64,000 nt of DNA from Salvia splendens (lineage: Eukaryota > Streptophyta > Magnoliopsida > Lamiales > Lamiaceae): contig NC_056049.1 of NCBI RefSeq assembly GCF_004379255.2, positions 2,108,001-2,172,000 of the forward strand, in the 5' to 3' direction. Below are positions 1 to 11,900 of the stretch, piece by piece (the stretch's first letter is position 1; each line of letters opens with the position of its first letter). The notes under the pieces were generated by a model. It did no database searches. It was not told the origin of the DNA and worked only from the letters and a program-made list of their open reading frames with translations. The position numbers and the translations under genes are program-made.

Positions 1-228
1 CATTTTGATACGCCCTGCAATTTAAAATCGGATTCATATTTTTGGATAAGCGAACCCGAAACTCTACTAAATCATTATATTTATATTTCATTATAAAACC
101 AATATGTAAAAGTGAGACGTTTATTCCGTTGACTTCCCCCCCCCCCCCCCCACAGCGGGACTTTAAATTTGAGACGGGATAAAGTAAGAGTATAGCACCT
201 GCCAAATAAATTTCTGCGTCCGCCACTG
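1..228. mobile_element. hAT-like non-autonomous element, right end (left-arm copy)
   Basis: This is the right end of the element seen complete at 17,897-18,837, cut by the window start. It ends in the terminal inverted repeat read as CTGCGTCCGCCACTG, followed by ACTATAAT, the 8-bp target duplication of the complete copy. It carries the same poly-C run with a different length. No coding sequence is seen. Confidence 0.75.
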
Positions 229-1157
229 ACTATAATTACACCTTTGTCTAAGTTCTAATTAAAAAAATTGTCTCTACTAAAAGCTTACTCATTCTATGCC
301 TCACAGAAAATATGACATTGTGTTGTTTTGATTTCGGTACTACTAGGTTGGAGCCGGTCTTTTCAAAGCAGATATCCAATTATATCTCATTATTTTAGGA
401 TTTTAATAAAATGTTTCATCCTAATGGGTATTGCGAAAAAATAACATGTTGTTGGGTTTAAAATGTTTTGCGGTTGAATTTCTTTTGCAATTACCTTAGG
501 GTGAACATTTTCTTTTAAACGTTAAAATTATAGGACAAAATTGAATATTTAGATAAGTTGCATGCTTAATCCCAAATGGTTCCTCACAGAAGCTATGTGT
601 AGAACAAAATAGGGTTTTTTGTGCAAAGGAACGAGATCAATTTTGGACTTTAAAGCACGGTTGACCATTAGTTTTTTACGAAACTGTTAAATATGAACCA
701 AAACATATTGTTTAGGATCAAATTAGAACCACAAAAGTTTCTTTGAGCGAAGGTACGACACTAATTTTATACTTTAGTCTTATATCTACCATGTTTTATA
801 GTATAAGAAACTGCATATCACTAATATTATCTAATGTATTATACAAGGTTGTCCTGGTCAGTATTTACTTTTATCTATATTTTTGTTTACTTGGTGTGTT
901 CTCTTTAACGGAAATTAGTGGATGATATATATTCTTCACTCTTTTAACATATATTGTTAGGTGAATAATTTTTCTCGAACTCATATTAATATGAATATAT
1001 TATTCTCTCTCTCCACCTAACACACAAAACAACATCTTCTAAAATCTCGTATCATTTCCCAATGTGCTATCTATTATGGGACAGAAGTAGTACTATATTT
1101 TAATGTGATTTGCTATTGTGTCGTGGTCTTGTTTACTTGTTATTGTACTCCTGTTAT
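229..1157. repeat. NLR 3' flank, partial tandem unit (left-arm copy)
   Basis: Non-coding AT-rich sequence that recurs at about 2,211-3,131 in the same arm and at 18,838-19,766, 20,820-21,741 and 59,504-60,425. It is the downstream half of a 1,975-bp unit consisting of the NLR LRR tail plus 3' flank. At its right edge it is joined directly to the LRR tail, which marks a tandem-duplication junction. The 60-codon frame inside it has no family features and looks like a chance frame. Confidence 0.7.
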
Positions 1158-1661
1158 CCCCCCGTCTAACATATTTGACAATCACTGGTGTTCCTCAATG
1201 CATGACCACTTGTTTTGTTGAGATTCCGCCTCCTTTTAGTAGCTTGGCATGGTTAACCATAGATGCTAGTGTGGGGGATTAATGGAGACTGTTAATGGCA
1301 TATTGCAAGGATGCAGCTCGCTTAATGTCTTACAATTGAAGGGGATGGAAAGTTGGGAAAATCTACCGGAATCGATTCAATATCTCTCTACTCTTTCTTA
1401 TTTAAACTTGATGAATTTTGAATGGAAGAGTTACCTGAATGGTTGGGGAACTTGTCATCTCTAAGGGAGTTGCGTATACAAAATTGTAAGAAGTTAAGGC
1501 ATATGGATGCAATGCGGCGCCTCACTGAATTAGTCAGCTTATATATATATTGAGGGATGCCCAGAAATATGTGTTGAAGAAGCAAGTGATGCAGCTGATT
1601 CTCAATGGCCCAACATTTCCCATCTCCCCGACATCCATATTGATGGACGCCTCATCCGTGA
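1158..1661 (+). pseudogene. NLR LRR-tail fragment (left-arm copy)
   Basis: The last about 130 codons of the LRR region of the NLR at 55,471-58,848, without any CC or NB-ARC part. Compared with 19,767-20,270 it has one-base losses in G runs (near 1,275 and 1,421) that break the frame. It keeps the (TA)n tract and TGA that end the frame in every copy. The upstream base is a duplication junction rather than a promoter or exon boundary, so it is a gene fragment. Because the lesions are homopolymer changes, they may be sequencing errors and not biological decay. Confidence 0.8.
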
Positions 1662-4539
1662 GTTTGAATATCTTTTCTTGGTTTGTATTTTACAAATGAA
1701 GTCTCTAAAATCATGAACATTGGCCAAATTTTGGTATTTTCCACAAACTTTCAAATTGGTCTTCAATATCACAACTTAATATTCTATGTGTTATTTTCCA
1801 ACCCAACCCAAACAAGATATTTTCAGCGAAAAACTTATTTTGCATGGGCAACCATGAAATATTTTTAATATTTTTTATCACTTTTTAAGTTCGTAGCATG
1901 TAGGATAATAAGTCACATAGAAAAATCACATTGAAAGTAGTATCAAGTATGATAAAAAAAAATGCACATAATGTAAAGTTTATTACTAATTTTAAGACCA
2001 ATTTTAAAGTGCATAGAAAATACCAAAATTTGGTCAACGTTTATGGTTTTAAGAACCAATATCCCTTTTATAAACAGTTGCATGTCTATTCCTCCTCACC
2101 ACCAGATTACCTTCACTTTATTAATTTATAGGAAAAATTGCATATGTACATTTTTGTAAACGATCTACCCCATAATCACGACTAATGCCTCCAATCCCAA
2201 AGCTGGTAACTATAATTACACCTTTGTCTAAGTTCTAATTTAAAAAAATTCTCTCTACTAAAAGCTTACTCATTCTATGCCTCACAGAAAATATGATATT
2301 GTGTTGTTTTGATTTCGGTACTACTAGGTTGGAGCCAGTCTTTTCAAAGCAGATATCCAATTATATCTCATTATTTTAGGATTTTAATAAAAATGTATCA
2401 TCCTAATGGGTATTGCGAAAAAATAACATGTTGTTGGGTTTAAAATGTGTCGCGGTTGAATTGCTTTTGCAATTACCTTAGGGTGATCATTTTCTTTTAA
2501 ACGTTAAAATTATAGGACAAAATGGAATATTTAGATAAGTTGCATACTTAATCCCAAATGGTTCCTCACAGAAGCTATGTGTAGAACCAAATAGGGTTTT
2601 TGTGCAAAGGAACGAGATCAATTTTGGACTTTAAAACATGGCTACTTTTTTACGAAACTGTTAAATATGAACCAAAACATATTGTTTATGATCAAATTAG
2701 AACCACAAAAGTTTCTTTGAGCAAAGGTACGACACTAATTTTATACTTTAGTCTTATATCTACCATGTTTTATAGTATAAGAAACTGCATATCACTAATA
2801 TTATCTGATCTATTATACAAGGTTGTCCTGGTCAGTATTTACTTTTTTCTATATTTTTGTTTACTAGGTGAGTTCTCTTTAATGGAAATTAGTGGATGAT
2901 ATATATATTCTTCACTCTTTTAACATATATTGTTTGGCGAATATTTTTTTCGAACTCATATTAATATGAATATATTATTCTCTCTCCACCTAACACACAA
3001 AACAACATCTTCTAAAATCTCGTATCATTTCCTAATGTGCCATCTATTATGGGACAGAAGTAGTACTATATTTTAATGTGATTTGCTGTTGTGTCGTGGT
3101 CTTGTTTACTTGTTATTGTACTCCTGTTATCTAAGGGATGATTATTTCTGAATGGCCCAAGATTATTGCAAGAATTCTGATTCTCATAAAAAATACTATG
3201 AACTTGCATTGTTTCAATTTAATTGCCACTACTAGTTTGGGGCTAGTTTTATCTAGTAGATCAACTTACAAAGTTAAGTTGCACACACCGAATCCCAAAA
3301 TATTCAACACTACTTTGTCACAATCTTTTTCGTGTTTTATATAGATCATGATGAGGAAGCTCGTGTTTGAGTTTGAGTTGCTTCGAGTGAGGTGGTGAAG
3401 GAGTGTGTGCCCATTAATTTTCTCCAACTTGATGTCAACATTCTTCAAATTCCCACCGTAAGATTAAGTTTCACCAACAGTCCCCTATTCTTTGATTGTT
3501 TTTTATATGATTGTAGAGTGTGGATAAATATAGATATATATATACTCTTGTTTTAGCACTAGGATTCTTCGTTGCACTTTGGTAGGTTGTGTTTTTGTTG
3601 TTGTGGTGGTGGTGTTGTTGGACTCTTCCTCATCGTTATTTGGTTGGAGCCTTTTATTTATCAAAAAATATATATATAAAATTTGTTTAAGACAACATCT
3701 CTGATTCTAGTCATGTTATTACATATGTTTTCCTCTACCTCTTCACACCGTAAATTGCAACTTTAAATTTCCCAACAGGTTTGGCAATTGTTTGCTTTGT
3801 GTGTCTCTCACGCCGCAGTGGTGGCAGAAGGAGATCAAGTAAAGACTTGTGTTAGAGTCATGTCTGAATTTGCTTACCAACAAACTTTGACCATTGTAAT
3901 CATTTAATCCCTGTTTGTTGCATGAAAATTGTAATGTGTAAGGTATTTTAAGATGTTTGGATGGTTTCGTTGTATTTTATCGAAAAAGATCCTCTGTTTT
4001 GTCTGACTACTAGATTATTGTCACTTTAATTTAGTGATGGATTCATAACTTCGATTTGGTGTGTGCTGAACACTTTGTGTTAGAACAATTGTCATTGTGT
4101 AGCTGTCGAGTCACCACTGGCAAGCAAGCAACAACAACTCGACAGCTATGCAATGCAATAGCTGAAATGTCGGCTCTTGTTTTCTTTTTCCTCCATTTTC
4201 GGTTCTCTCCCCCTACTTTTGAATAGGCCGAGGAAATATAGTTATATGGGTTATGGAGTATTGATGTTGGATTATAGACGGAGATATTAAGCTTTTGAAT
4301 CAAAATTAGGGAAGCGCACAAATTATGGAGTAAAAAATGCTTCATATGAGTATATAATACTGTAAAAATAAGATGGTTGTGTTAGGAATTAAACACACAA
4401 TTGAAAAATGGCTAACACCTTGCGCGAATTTTGACTAGAGGAATTCAGAAAACGATCCATCATAATCCTATAGTTATAATAGTAGTATATGAAACTTCAT
4501 TTAAAACTTGAAGATGATACCACATACATTAACATATTT
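1662..4539. other. NLR 3' flank and 3'-UTR introns (left-arm copy)
   Basis: Non-coding sequence matching 20,271-23,152 and 58,954-61,836. It begins with a GT donor (GTGAGTTTG) just after the LRR tail. It includes a TTTCCCAACAG acceptor-like site near 3,778, so part of it may be a spliced 3' UTR of the NLR. A 12-bp-stem hairpin lies at about 4,100-4,148. The minus-strand 100-codon frame at 4,043-4,345 has no recognisable domain. Confidence 0.6.
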
Positions 4540-4544
4540 GTACA

Positions 4545-5166
4545 TGATGGGGTACGTACTAAACAAGCCCAATAGCAGTGACGGCCCATCAGCCCAAAGC
4601 CCAAGGAAGAGTATCAGTTCGGCATTACCAAAGAGTTCGGCCCCCGCCTACAGCTCGGTAAAAGCCGACCAATCAAGCTCTACTCTCAGATCGGCAAAAG
4701 CTGCTCGGCAATAGTTCAGCAGTTCGGTCTCAGTATTCGACCGAACTGGGAGATAGTGGACCCATGCAGAACCTCCACGACCTCCACTACACGATCTATT
4801 TAGTGGTGGACCCATGCGGGATCTCATGACCTCCACGACATCCACGACATACTTAGTGGTGATGTAAGCCACGACCTAGTGAGTGGTGATGTAAGCCACG
4901 ACCTAGGTAGTGGTGATGCAAGCCACGATCTTAGTTCAATGTATAAATAGAACTTAGATCAGATAGAAGAAGGAGCTCTCTAGACATAAAAGATCATATA
5001 GCAAGTCTGTATTGTAAGCTGTAGAAAACAGATCAAGCAATACAACTCTGCCCTCTTTTCTTCCCGTGGACGTAGATTTACCTCAGTAAATCGAACCACG
5101 TAAATCTCTGTGTCGTGATCTGTATTTTCCTGCACTCATCACCATCAAAAATTCGCCGACTCATCA
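4545..5166 (+). repeat. 5' LTR of the left-arm Tat element
   Basis: 622 bp, TG...CA, same length as both LTRs of the complete element. A TATA box (TATAAATAG) is at 4,942, preceded by three imperfect copies of a unit of about 26 bp containing GTGATGTAAGCCACGACC. Confidence 0.9.
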
Positions 5167-5243
5167 CTGGCGCCGTCTGTGGGAAACAGAGAACCAAATT
5201 TGTGATAAAGCGAATTTTTGACCCTTTTTCCACCCCAAAAAAA

Positions 5244-7352
5244 ATGCATACCAGATCACATACTACCCGTAATACCGTTCGTGAAAACCATGAGGAAGCT
5301 AGTCCAGCCCGCAGGTCCGGAAAACAGCCTCGGGAGACATCTACTTCCAGTTTTCACGATGAAGGAACAAGCCGCTCAAAAGGTCCACACACCGAGTCTT
5401 CCCAGCAGCCTGATTTGAATGAGGCTGTCAAGCTGTTTTGGCTGAGAAGCAGGATGAGTTCTTAGCCTTCCTGCAAAAGAGCCAAGAACCGAAGACGAAA
5501 ACGGTGGATTCTCCTTCCTCATCCAGACATGAAAGTCACTACCGCAGTAGTGCCGTGTCTTCCAGGAAGAAGAATCCTCACCCCGACATGTTCCTGTTCC
5601 TCCTCGGTACCGGAATCACAGGAGATCTCCATCTCCTCCATACCGAAGAGATGTCGGGTTCGCCATGTACGGAGCATTGAAGACTCCGTTCTCGGACGAT
5701 ATCACCCGAACACTCCCCTTCCACAGAACTACCGAACTCCGTCGATGACTTATGACGGGTTAGTGGATCCTCATGATTTCCTGGGACGCTATCAGTATAA
5801 CATGGCGAACCAGGGTCTCAATGAGGTCCACATGTGCAAGCTGTTTCCCGAGCTGCTTATCGGGAACGCAAGAGGTGGTTCGATAGCCTCCCCCAAGGCA
5901 GCATTAGATCTTACCGAGATCTAATGGATGCTTTCCACAGGAGGTTCTTTCAGAAAGCGGAAGCCCGAATCACTTCGGCTCAGCTGCTTTCTATACGTCA
6001 AGGTCGCGACGAAAAGATCAGCGACTTTATGACGAGATTCCACAAGGAATGCCTACAAGTAGATGATCTCAATGATCTACTTGTCATTTCGGCATTCCAA
6101 AATGGAATCCTGCCCGGAGCTCTCTACAGAAAGCTCGTGGAATGCAGTCCGCAAACAGCTCAAGAGATGTGGGACATTGCGGACCAGTTCTCCCCGTGCC
6201 GATGAGGCAGACCGTCGCAAACGGTCTTTAGACAGCTCATCCCGAGGAGACAGGAGGAAGCCCGATCACAGCGATCAGGGACAAACTCGCCGAACTCCTT
6301 TTGGCGATCAGGGACATCCTCGCCGAACTCCTTTTGAAAGGATTCAAAGGACTCCGGTGCAAGACCGATTGGGGCCACGTCTCAATCCTGAGAAGCCGCC
6401 TGCTCAGTTCGTACCATTGAACAAGTCAAGGGCGGAAATTTTCGAACTGCATTCCGATATGTTCGAAAAACCAAAGCGGATGACGAAATCGGCCGCGCGT
6501 CGACCGCAGGATCAATATTGCTCCTTCCATCAAGACCACGGTCACGATACCGAGGAGTGCCGACATTTGGCTGCAGGTATTGATGCTCTTGTGAAAGCAG
6601 GGACATTAAAAAAATACCAAAGCAAGCAGCCGAAAAAGAACAAAAAGCAGAGAGGTGCGAACTGCGCTCCTCAGGATCCGAAAAGGCAACAGGATCCCGA
6701 AGACGATGACGAGCAGCAATATGATGGAGTAATCCTGACTATTGATGCTCTCCCTGCCGGGAAGACTAAATCGTCCCTGAAGTCAGAGCGCAGAGGCTTC
6801 AATCGAGAGGAGCCAACGCATAAAGGCTGAAGCAGGACGAAGTGATTACATTTTCAGATGCAGATCCCGTCCCGGCCATCTCTCCTCATCAAGACGCTAT
6901 TGTCATCCAAGCCGGAGTGGCAAACAAACTGATCCACAGAGTGTTTGTGGATACAGGAGCGTCAGTCAGCATTCTTTTTAAAGAATGTTTCGATAAACTA
7001 GAAATGGATCCAGCTCGCTTAGTCCGGCACCACTTCCTCTGAAAAGTTTCGCCCAGGAGGACACCCGCCCTGAAGGTATTATCAGCCTTCCGATCACGGT
7101 GGGAAAAGCGCCTACAAGCTCCAGTACGATGATCGAGTTCTTTGTGGTAAAAGCTCGGTCTCCGTACAACATCATCCTGGGAAGAGACTGGCTCAACGCA
7201 GTTCGGGCCGTTTGCTCTACTTATCATCTCACCATCAAGCTCCCCACTAAAGGGGGGATAGCGGTCATCCGAGGTGATCAAAAGAGAGCAAAGAGTGTCT
7301 GCAGATTGCGCTTAAAAGTGCCGAGCAATCAGATCGGCATCATCAAGCATAG
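5244..7352 (+). pseudogene. Tat gag-protease, frameshifted copy
   Basis: Corresponds to the open 703-codon gag-pro frame at 23,856-25,967. Here the frame is broken by small indels near 5,440, 5,580, 5,710, 5,870, 6,194, 6,824, 7,018 and 7,293. The gag, zinc-knuckle and aspartic-protease (DTGAS) segments are all recognisable in one frame or another. The terminal TAG and its downstream hexamer are unchanged. The indel spectrum (single bases in runs) looks more like unpolished long-read sequence than mutation. Confidence 0.85.
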
Positions 7353-7385
7353 CAATCACAGCAGCCGGAGTCAGAGGCAAGCGAA

Positions 7386-8547
7386 ATGACCGAAGTCACA
7401 CCAGAGCCGAACTCAATGACCGTTCAGTTATACGAAGATGATCCATCCAGAACGGTCAAGATCGGTTTCGCGGGAACGCCTCTACTCCGGGAAAAGACCA
7501 TCCAGCTCCTCAAGGAGTACAAAGATGTCTTTGCATGGTCTCCGTTGGACATGACCGGAGTGCCCTCTGAGGTAATCACTCATCGGTTAAATATTGATCC
7601 ATCAGTCCGGCCTATAAAACAGAAGCAAAGACTCTTTGCGGCAGAAAGAAACCAAGTCATCCATGACGAAGTCCGCCAATTACTGAAGCGGATGTATTAT
7701 TCGAGGTGAAATATCCCTCTTGGGTGGCCAATCCTGTGATGATCAAGAAAAAAGAAGGAGGATGGCGGATGTGCATAGATTTTACCGATCTAAACAAGCA
7801 CTGTCCTAAAGATTGCTATCCCCTTCCGAACATAGATAAAAAAGTAGAAGCTTTGATCGGCTTCGAAATTTTCTGTTTTCTTGATTTATACAAAGGCTAC
7901 CACCAAGTCTTAATGGATGAGAATGATGCTCCAAAAACGGCTTTCATTACTGACTTCGGCATCTTTGCTTATAAAAAGATGCCGTTCGGTTTAAAGAATG
8001 CCGGAGCCACATATCAAAGGATGGTAGATAAGCTTTTTCGGCATTTGATCGGAAAGGAGGTTGAAGTGTATGTTGACGACATAGTCGTTAAAAGCAGAAG
8101 CACTTCGGAGTACGAAGACAATCTCAAGTCCACTCTCGACGTGCTCCGAAAAGCCAACCTCAAACTCAATCCCCAAAAATGTACCTTTTTGGTAGATTCG
8201 GGAAAGTTTCTAGGTTGTTGGGTTTCAAAGGAAGGACTCAAGGCAAATCCGCTAAAGTTCAAGTTGTTCAGAACATGGCAACGCCGAAGTCCATACATGA
8301 TGTGCAAAGGCTAACTGGATGTCTAGCCGCACTGAATAGATTCCTTTCCCAAGCAGCCGAAAAGCAAATGCCATTCTTCAAAGTGTTAAAGAAGGCACCA
8401 AAGTTTGAGTGGGGAGTCGAGCAGAAAAAGGCTTTTTGACGAGCTCAAAAGTTATTTAGCCGAGCTTCCTATTCTCTCTGCTCCAACAGATGCTGAAGTG
8501 ATATTCTTATACTTAGCGGCATCGGATCAGACCATTAGCGCGGTGCT
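7386..8547 (+). pseudogene. Tat pol, partial, frameshifted and cut by the gap
   Basis: Corresponds to the first third of the pol frame at 26,001-29,264: an N-terminal segment, then reverse transcriptase with the YVDD catalytic motif, then the start of the RNase H region. Single-base changes near 7,687, 8,256 and 8,433 break the frame. It ends at the N run at 8,548. The integrase and downstream parts are absent from this arm. Confidence 0.85.
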
Positions 8548-8632
8548 NNNNNNNNNNNNNNNNNNNNNNNNNNNNNNNNNNNNNNNNNNNNNNNNNNNNN
8601 NNNNNNNNNNNNNNNNNNNNNNNNNNNNNNNN
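8548..8632. other. Assembly gap (85 N)
   Basis: A run of 85 undetermined bases. The left flank is mid-pol of a Tat element whose intact counterpart continues at 27,164. The right flank is unrelated sequence leading into NAP1. The join is therefore a scaffold decision that the sequence itself does not prove. Confidence 0.99.
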
Positions 8633-8936
8633 GCCATATGAAGATCGAAATTGACAATTGCCAACAATTGCATCTCCTGCCTATAATCTAGTACCACATT
8701 GCTGGAAAATCTGCTTTAACACACATAAAGACACTCTGTTAGCTACTTGTATTCAGAAACTTCTACACAGGCCATAGCTTCATTACATTTTCAGCACAAA
8801 CATATTTCTTATTTGGACATAAATTCAGTTTTCTCTCTAAAGCTTCCTCTCAGAACTGTTATATTATTTGGATCTTTTATAAAATTATGATTAAACCTCT
8901 TCAAATTACCTTTTGATGTGGTTTTTTACTGTACAG
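8633..8936 (+). other. Probable NAP1 intron, right of the gap
   Basis: AT-rich sequence with no recognisable coding. It ends in a pyrimidine-rich stretch and TTTACTGTACAG, the acceptor of the first visible NAP1 exon. It has no counterpart upstream of the second NAP1 copy, where homology starts only a few bases before the exon. It is therefore probably native NAP1 intron. Confidence 0.5.
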
Positions 8937-11900
8937 TGAGGTACACGAGCAAGCCCTTTACTCCTGTGATGGCATACACCATGAAAGGAGAGTAATGTTA
9001 AAGCAGGAAATTGGAAGAATGGTCCTGTTCTTTACTGATCAACCCAGTTTATTAGCTCCTAATATCCAGGTGTGCATGTCTATGGCATAATGAATTTCCA
9101 ATATCCTCATTCGGACTATGTATCTTGTTTGAGGGAGTAAGGATCAGAGAAAGAAAGGAGCAAGTAATTCACTTACAGTATGTTAGACGCCAGCAGGTCA
9201 ATGTATATATTGTTTTATCTGCTGCTGGTTGTGCAGATGGTTTTTTCTGCCTTAGCTTTTGCACAGAGTGAGGTTTTATGGTACTTTCAGCATGTCGGAG
9301 TAGCGTCTTCTAAATCCAAAACAGCTCGAGTTGTGTCAGTAGAAAATGTAAGAAAAGTTTCTTTCAAATGTATTTTTGTCGCGGGGCAGTTCTTTGTTGG
9401 ATCTGTTTATTTTATTGAAATATAATCATTTTACCTTTCTTGATTTTTGGTAATTTTTTGGCATCTAAACACTTCATCTTTTACTTGATTTACAATTACA
9501 GGATCCAAACGACCCAACCATTGGTTTCTTATTGGATGGGATGGACCGGCTTTGTTGTCTGGTCCGCAAGTATATTGCAGGTTAGGTTCCTTGTGGAGGA
9601 ATTTTGAGACCTTGAACTTTATGTTGGTTTGCATGAGACTGAAAATATTTTGCCGCGTGACCTAGCATATTGCTGAACTTTTCATTCGTTGCAGTAATCA
9701 ACTTCTAAAAATGATGTCAAAACATGGAATTATTTATTTTGATTCTGATCTGATGGGCCCGATAATACTTTCAACATAGCATTTGTGCTGTAGCTTTCTA
9801 GAGCCCTCCTGAGATTTTCACTTGTATTGCAGCAATAGTGTGTCAGTGCTAACATTGGTTGCTGGAAAACAAAGTGGCACAATCTGAACTCTCCCTTTTA
9901 TTTGATTTATTACTGAAATCTAGATATTTGTTTTCTCTCAGCCATTAGAGGCTATGCCTTATCATACCTATCATCCTGTGCTGGTAGAATCCGTTTCCTG
10001 CTTGGCACTCCTGGAATGGTGGCACTTGACCTAGATGCTACCTTAAAGGGACTTTTCCAAAGGATTGTTCAACATCTAGAGAACATACCAAAACCTCAGG
10101 GAGAAAACATTTCTACAATCTCATGTGATTTATCGGTAAGCTGTTTATTCCCTTGCTCTCATTGTATCGACCCACAGTTTTTCCAAGTTCTAGAAATACT
10201 GTTGCTTAATCACTTCTTCAGTTTAGGTTTGCTTCTATTATTGATTGTTTTCTGACATCAGGAGTTACGCAAAGATTGGTTAACCGATTGTTTTCTGACA
10301 TTCAGGAGTTACGCAAAGATTGGTTACTGTGTTGATGATTGTCACTTCTGCTCGTTCATCAATCAACATTAGACATTTAGAGAAAGCGACTGTATCCACT
10401 GGCAAAGAGGGGTTGCTGTCAGAAGGCAATGCTGCATACAATTGGTCCAGGTTCTCACTTTAACCAAACATCTTCTGAAAGAATGTTGTACATGCAGTCT
10501 GGTCACTTTTTAATTTGAACAAATTTGTTGTCTTGGAAAACTTCTTAAAATTGTTTATCTTGTTTCCTCTATGTAAAATACTATATGGTTGCTCTTATGT
10601 TAAACTACACCACTTGACTGATCAGTACATAACGCAAAGTTTTTGAGTATGAAAAGTTGACACATTTTGAACATATGCAGATGTGTTGATGAGCTTGAAA
10701 CTCAATTAACAAAATTTGGGGGTTTGAAGAAACTGTACTTCTACCATCTACATCTTACAAACCGTAAGTAGCATAATGTACAAAATCTTATAAGAATACA
10801 ATATACTGTCAATCTGAGCTTAAATGTACTGTAGGTTTTCCGCAAACACATGTTTGGGCCGAGGGTCGTCCCCAACATTGCTGTGCTTGGCTTGGTGTTG
10901 CTAGCAGTTTCCCGGAATGTGCTTCACCAATTGCCCCAGAGGAGGTATCTTAAAAAATCAGTGCCTCACATTAGTTCAACCGTTCAAGTCAGTCCATAAC
11001 TTTACTCTTACATATAGGTGACTAAAATCGGCCGTGATGCAGTTCTATATGTTGAGTCTCTTATTGAATCTATAATGGGAGGATTGGAAGGTTTAATTAA
11101 TATTCTTGACTCTGATTGGAGGATTTTGGTTCCCTGGAGATGCAGGTTGCTACTTCTCTGTATGCTTCTGAGCTACGAACCATAGTTTGGCATATTGTTC
11201 TTCTTTTATTAATTTTGTTTAAGTTTCAGCTTCTCCCAGACCAAGCAGCGAATCTCATGAACTTGACATCCAGATTATCCATTCCTTCAGCAAAGTCTCC
11301 GAAGGGTTCATATGGTTTTCATTTACCAGGCTATGAGAGCTATCCAGAAAATAACAGCTCCATCAAAATGTGAGTTTCCCTTTTGTTTTACTCCTCTTTC
11401 CTCTATGCTATCTAGGTTGCAAATTTTCAGTTTTCTGTTTCGGTGACAGGTTAGAAGCTGCAATGCAGAGGTTGACAAATCTCTGTTCTGTCCTGAATGA
11501 CATGGAGCCTATATGTGTTTTAAACCATGTTTTTGTCCTCAGAGAGGTAAGCGTCCCGTTTTGGTTGTATAAGTTGTTGACTTTTTAGATTCCCATACCC
11601 GACTCTTTCTCAATTCATTTCCATTTGTGATGCAGTATATGAGAGAATGCATCCTAGGGAACTTCAAAAGGAGATTGCTCACTGTCCTGAAAAACTGATT
11701 CCGATCTTCAGAGACCATCAGTCTTAGAGTCACTAATCCGTAGACATACTTCCATAGTTCATCTAGCAGAGCAACATGTCAGCATGGACCTCACCAATGG
11801 CATTCGTGAAATTCTCCTTGCAGAGACCTACTCAGGTCCCGTTTCATCTCTACAGTTGTTTGAAAAACCCGTGGAACAGCAGACAGGCTCAGCTACTGAA

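Larger units (their letters stand above)
4545..8547 (+). mobile_element. Tat-type Ty3/gypsy element, left part, cut by the N gap
   Basis: Left portion of the element complete at 23,158-34,123, inserted at the same site with the same GTACA target sequence (4,540-4,544). The 5' LTR is 4,545-5,166 and the primer-binding region follows at 5,167. The gag start is at 5,244 and the in-frame TAG at 7,350-7,352. Pol starts at 7,386 and runs into the gap within the reverse-transcriptase/RNase H region. About eleven one- or two-base indels relative to the second copy break gag-pro and pol. Nearly all lie in homopolymers, and few substitutions are visible. Confidence 0.9.

Noticed and set aside
743..925. 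Hydrophobic 60-99-codon frames repeated in the NLR flank
   Set aside because: They recur only because the flank is duplicated. AT-rich sequence yields hydrophobic codons, and no initiation or family evidence was seen.
4043..4345. A minus-strand 100-codon frame conserved in three places (also 22,655-22,957 and 61,339-61,641)
   Set aside because: Conservation is explained by near-identical duplication. There is no domain, no plausible start context, and it spans the hairpin. Treated as chance.
5244..7352. Programmed frameshifting in the left-arm gag
   Set aside because: Many breaks at different homopolymers while the sister copy is fully open. No slippery site, and error or decay is simpler.
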